From Opitutaceae bacterium (GTDB taxonomy: Bacteria; Verrucomicrobiota; Verrucomicrobiia; Opitutales; Opitutaceae): 15,503 bases of DNA. The translations under genes and the position numbers were made by a program. The DNA lies in the NCBI GenBank assembly GCA_005786775.1, contig SYDD01000290.1:1-15503 (forward strand), given 5' to 3'. Positions 13,581-15,503 of the stretch are shown here, piece by piece (position 1 is the stretch's first letter; every line of letters starts with the position of its first letter). The notes beneath the pieces were generated by a model. That model worked only from the letters and a program-made list of their open reading frames with translations, did not search any database and was not told where the DNA came from.

Positions 13581-15503
13581 ATGAAGCTGCTCGGGCTGCA
13601 CCTCGTCGACGTCGCCATCCTCCTCGCCTACATCGTCGTCGTTCTGTGGATCGGGCAGAAGTTCTCCCACGGGGTTAAGAACGACAAGGACTTCTTCCTC
13701 GGCGGGCGTTCCCTCGGGCGCTGGCTTCAGTTCTTCCTCAGCTTTGGTAATATGACCGATCCCGGCCAGGCCACCACTACGGCCAGCTCGGTCTACCGGC
13801 AGGGCGCGGGTGGTGCCTGGCTAGCGCTGATCACCCTCTTTCTGACACCCTACTACTGGTTCATGAACGTATGGTTCCGCCGCGCCCGGCTGACCACGAT
13901 GGCCGACCTCTTCGCTGACCGCTTCGGCAGCAAGTTCCTCGCCTCCCTGTACGCGGTCACGATGTTGATGATCGCAATCATCGGAGTCATCGCCGGCGGC
14001 AACGTGATGGCCCTCAAGACCCTCCAGCCCCTGATGGTCAAGGAACCCGCCGCCTACACCGTGGCGGAGCGCCAGAGCGTCGCCGATTACCACGAGTTCA
14101 TGGCGCTGCGGAAGGAACGCTCCGCCGCCCCGTTGGCCCCCGAGAAGGCCCTGCGCTACGACACCCTGCGCGACCATTACACCCGGGGCACCCTCCAGCC
14201 CTACGTCACCTACCTCCAGCCGGTCACCTTCTACCTCGTCTCCACCGGGCTGGTCGCGGTGTTCATCATGCTCGGGGGACTCAAGGCCTCGGCGGTCGTG
14301 GACGCGATCCAGGCGCTGCTGGTGGTGCTGATCTCGGTGATCCTGATCCCGTTCGGCCTCCATCGAATAGGCGGGGTGGAGGCGCTGCACGACAAGGTGC
14401 CGGAGGTGATGTTCAACCTCTTCGGGGGCGACGTCGCCTCCGAGTACACGTGGTACTCGATCGCCGCCCTGCTGCTGGTGCAGCTCATCGGCATCGCCGG
14501 CACCCAAGCGAATATGACCATCTCCGGCTCCGCGAAGGACGAGATGGCCGCGCGGCTGGGCGCGGTGACCGGCGGGTTCAGCAAGCGCTTCGTCACCATC
14601 GCGTGGGCGTACTGCGGGCTGATCGCGATCGCCCTCTTCGGGCCCGGCCTCTCCGACCCCGACCAGGCCTGGGGCCTGATGACGCGCGAACTCCTCCCGA
14701 TCGGCCTCATCGGGATTATGATCACCGGCATCCTCGGCGGGAAAATCGCCGTGCTCGGGGCACAGTCGGTCGTGCTCTCGGGCCTGGTGGTGAAAAACCT
14801 CTACGAGCCGCTGTTCCCGGGCCGTTCCGACCGGCACTACGTCCTCATCGCTCGCCTGGCCGTCCCCGCGCTGCTCGCGATCGGCGTCCTCGTGGGCCTG
14901 TTTATGAACAGCATCGTCGCGATCCTGAAGTTCGCGATCGTGCTGCTGCTCGTCTGGGGCGTGCCGGTGACGATGCTCTTCCTGTGGCGCCGGGTGACCG
15001 AGACCGCGGTCAAGGTCCAGGTGATCGCCACGGTGGTCTTCATCGCGGTGATCCCGGCGATCGTGCCCACCCTGCCGTCGCTCGCGCGCTCGGAGACGCT
15101 GACGCTGATGACCCGGGAACAGACGATGGTCACGCGCGTCGCGGCGACCGCAGAGGATGTGACCGCAGGGCGAGCCAAGGCCCCGGGGGAACAGATCGAG
15201 CGCGCGCGGCGGATCGAGCCCGTTTCGGTGTTCTTCGAGGAGGGCGTGGTCCGGGTGAACCCCAACGACCCCTCCTCCGCCCGCACGGGCAAGGGCCTGT
15301 TCCGGGTGGAGGTGTACCTGCTGCACCTGCTCGGGGCCGACGTCGCGGGCCTCAGTCCCGCCCAACTGCTCACCACCCGCTACCTCGTCGATGCGTTCAT
15401 CCCGATCAGCCTCCTGGTGCTGGTGAGCCTGCTGACCCGGCCGACAGATCCCGCGCGGGTGGCGCGGTTCTACGCGCGGATGAAGACGCCGGTGGCGAAG
15501 ACC
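13581..15503 (+). CDS. Sodium:solute symporter (SSS/SLC5 family), 3' end beyond window
   Basis: 641 codons are visible and the frame is open at the window edge. It starts MKLLGLHLVDVAILLAYIV and shows the LeuT-fold SSS pattern: a first helix with an LLAYIVVVLWIGQ segment, the KDFFLGGRSLGRW loop (36-48), then FGNMTDPGQATTTASSVY (55-72) in a substrate/Na+ site region, and about a dozen hydrophobic helices. It would import a solute with Na+ across the inner membrane; the substrate cannot be told from sequence. Two polar insertions are notable: about residues 152-213 (highly charged, between membrane segments) and about 500-597 (a presumed extracytoplasmic domain before the last visible helix). 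The ATG has no Shine-Dalgarno sequence. It lies 121 bases after the anti-sigma gene and may have its own promoter. Confidence 0.9.
   Translation, partial: MKLLGLHLVDVAILLAYIVVVLWIGQKFSHGVKNDKDFFLGGRSLGRWLQFFLSFGNMTDPGQATTTASSVYRQGAGGAWLALITLFLTPYYWFMNVWFRRARLTTMADLFADRFGSKFLASLYAVTMLMIAIIGVIAGGNVMALKTLQPLMVKEPAAYTVAERQSVADYHEFMALRKERSAAPLAPEKALRYDTLRDHYTRGTLQPYVTYLQPVTFYLVSTGLVAVFIMLGGLKASAVVDAIQALLVVLISVILIPFGLHRIGGVEALHDKVPEVMFNLFGGDVASEYTWYSIAALLLVQLIGIAGTQANMTISGSAKDEMAARLGAVTGGFSKRFVTIAWAYCGLIAIALFGPGLSDPDQAWGLMTRELLPIGLIGIMITGILGGKIAVLGAQSVVLSGLVVKNLYEPLFPGRSDRHYVLIARLAVPALLAIGVLVGLFMNSIVAILKFAIVLLLVWGVPVTMLFLWRRVTETAVKVQVIATVVFIAVIPAIVPTLPSLARSETLTLMTREQTMVTRVAATAEDVTAGRAKAPGEQIERARRIEPVSVFFEEGVVRVNPNDPSSARTGKGLFRVEVYLLHLLGADVAGLSPAQLLTTRYLVDAFIPISLLVLVSLLTRPTDPARVARFYARMKTPVAKT

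Noticed and set aside
13821..15365. 514-codon open frame on the minus strand opposite the symporter
   Set aside because: Its product is a monotonous His/Asp/Glu/Gln/Arg-rich string typical of the antisense of GC-rich membrane-protein codons; the plus frame has clear SSS features.
1..15503. Mobile element, CRISPR array, tRNA or foreign island
   Set aside because: No terminal inverted repeats, transposase or integrase genes, spaced direct repeats, tRNA-like cloverleaf or composition change was seen.

Overview
This is a GC-rich, densely coded bacterial chromosome segment with no phage, insertion sequence, CRISPR array, rRNA or tRNA that I can see. Base composition is uniform and I find no sign of recent transfer. 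The gene content (SMC with a low-complexity insert, a long-form LeuA, SppA next to SufT, a DapF homologue with Ser in place of Cys, ECF sigma operons, SSS symporters) and the protein style suggest a Verrucomicrobia/Opitutaceae-like bacterium. That assignment is by recognition, not by a search. Few genes have a strong Shine-Dalgarno sequence; several starts are set by 4-base overlaps or by homology to family N-termini.

Layout. (1) 1-2183, plus strand: the C-terminal part of smc, cut by the window edge, then yraN. (2) 2208-3881, minus strand: leuA, convergent with yraN. A near-perfect 15-bp hairpin lies between them, and a 306-base upstream region may hold a leuA leader. (3) 4188-5612, plus strand: a tight three-gene unit of an ECF sigma factor, a small one-helix membrane protein and a membrane-anchored Spy/CpxP-like protein. 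It looks like an envelope-signalling module. (4) 5620-8002, minus strand: sppA followed by sufT. (5) 8100-11403, plus strand: a three-gene unit divergent from sppA. It encodes a 493-residue protein of an uncharacterised conserved family and two diverged amidohydrolase-2 proteins, the second with a Tat-type signal. The 97-base divergent spacer holds a 13-bp interrupted palindrome. (6) 11505-12466, plus strand: a dapF homologue with both catalytic Cys replaced by Ser, then a 30-residue membrane microprotein. (7) 12582-13459, plus strand: a second ECF sigma factor overlapping a short soluble anti-sigma-like protein. (8) 13581 to the window end, plus strand: a sodium:solute symporter, open at the 3' edge.

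How the genes fit together: most are housekeeping genes (chromosome segregation, leucine and lysine/peptidoglycan synthesis, Fe-S assembly, membrane proteolysis). The less ordinary parts are the two unlike sigma/regulator modules, the uncharacterised operon in region 5 and the altered active site of the DapF homologue. I did not find a clear new defence or mobile system.
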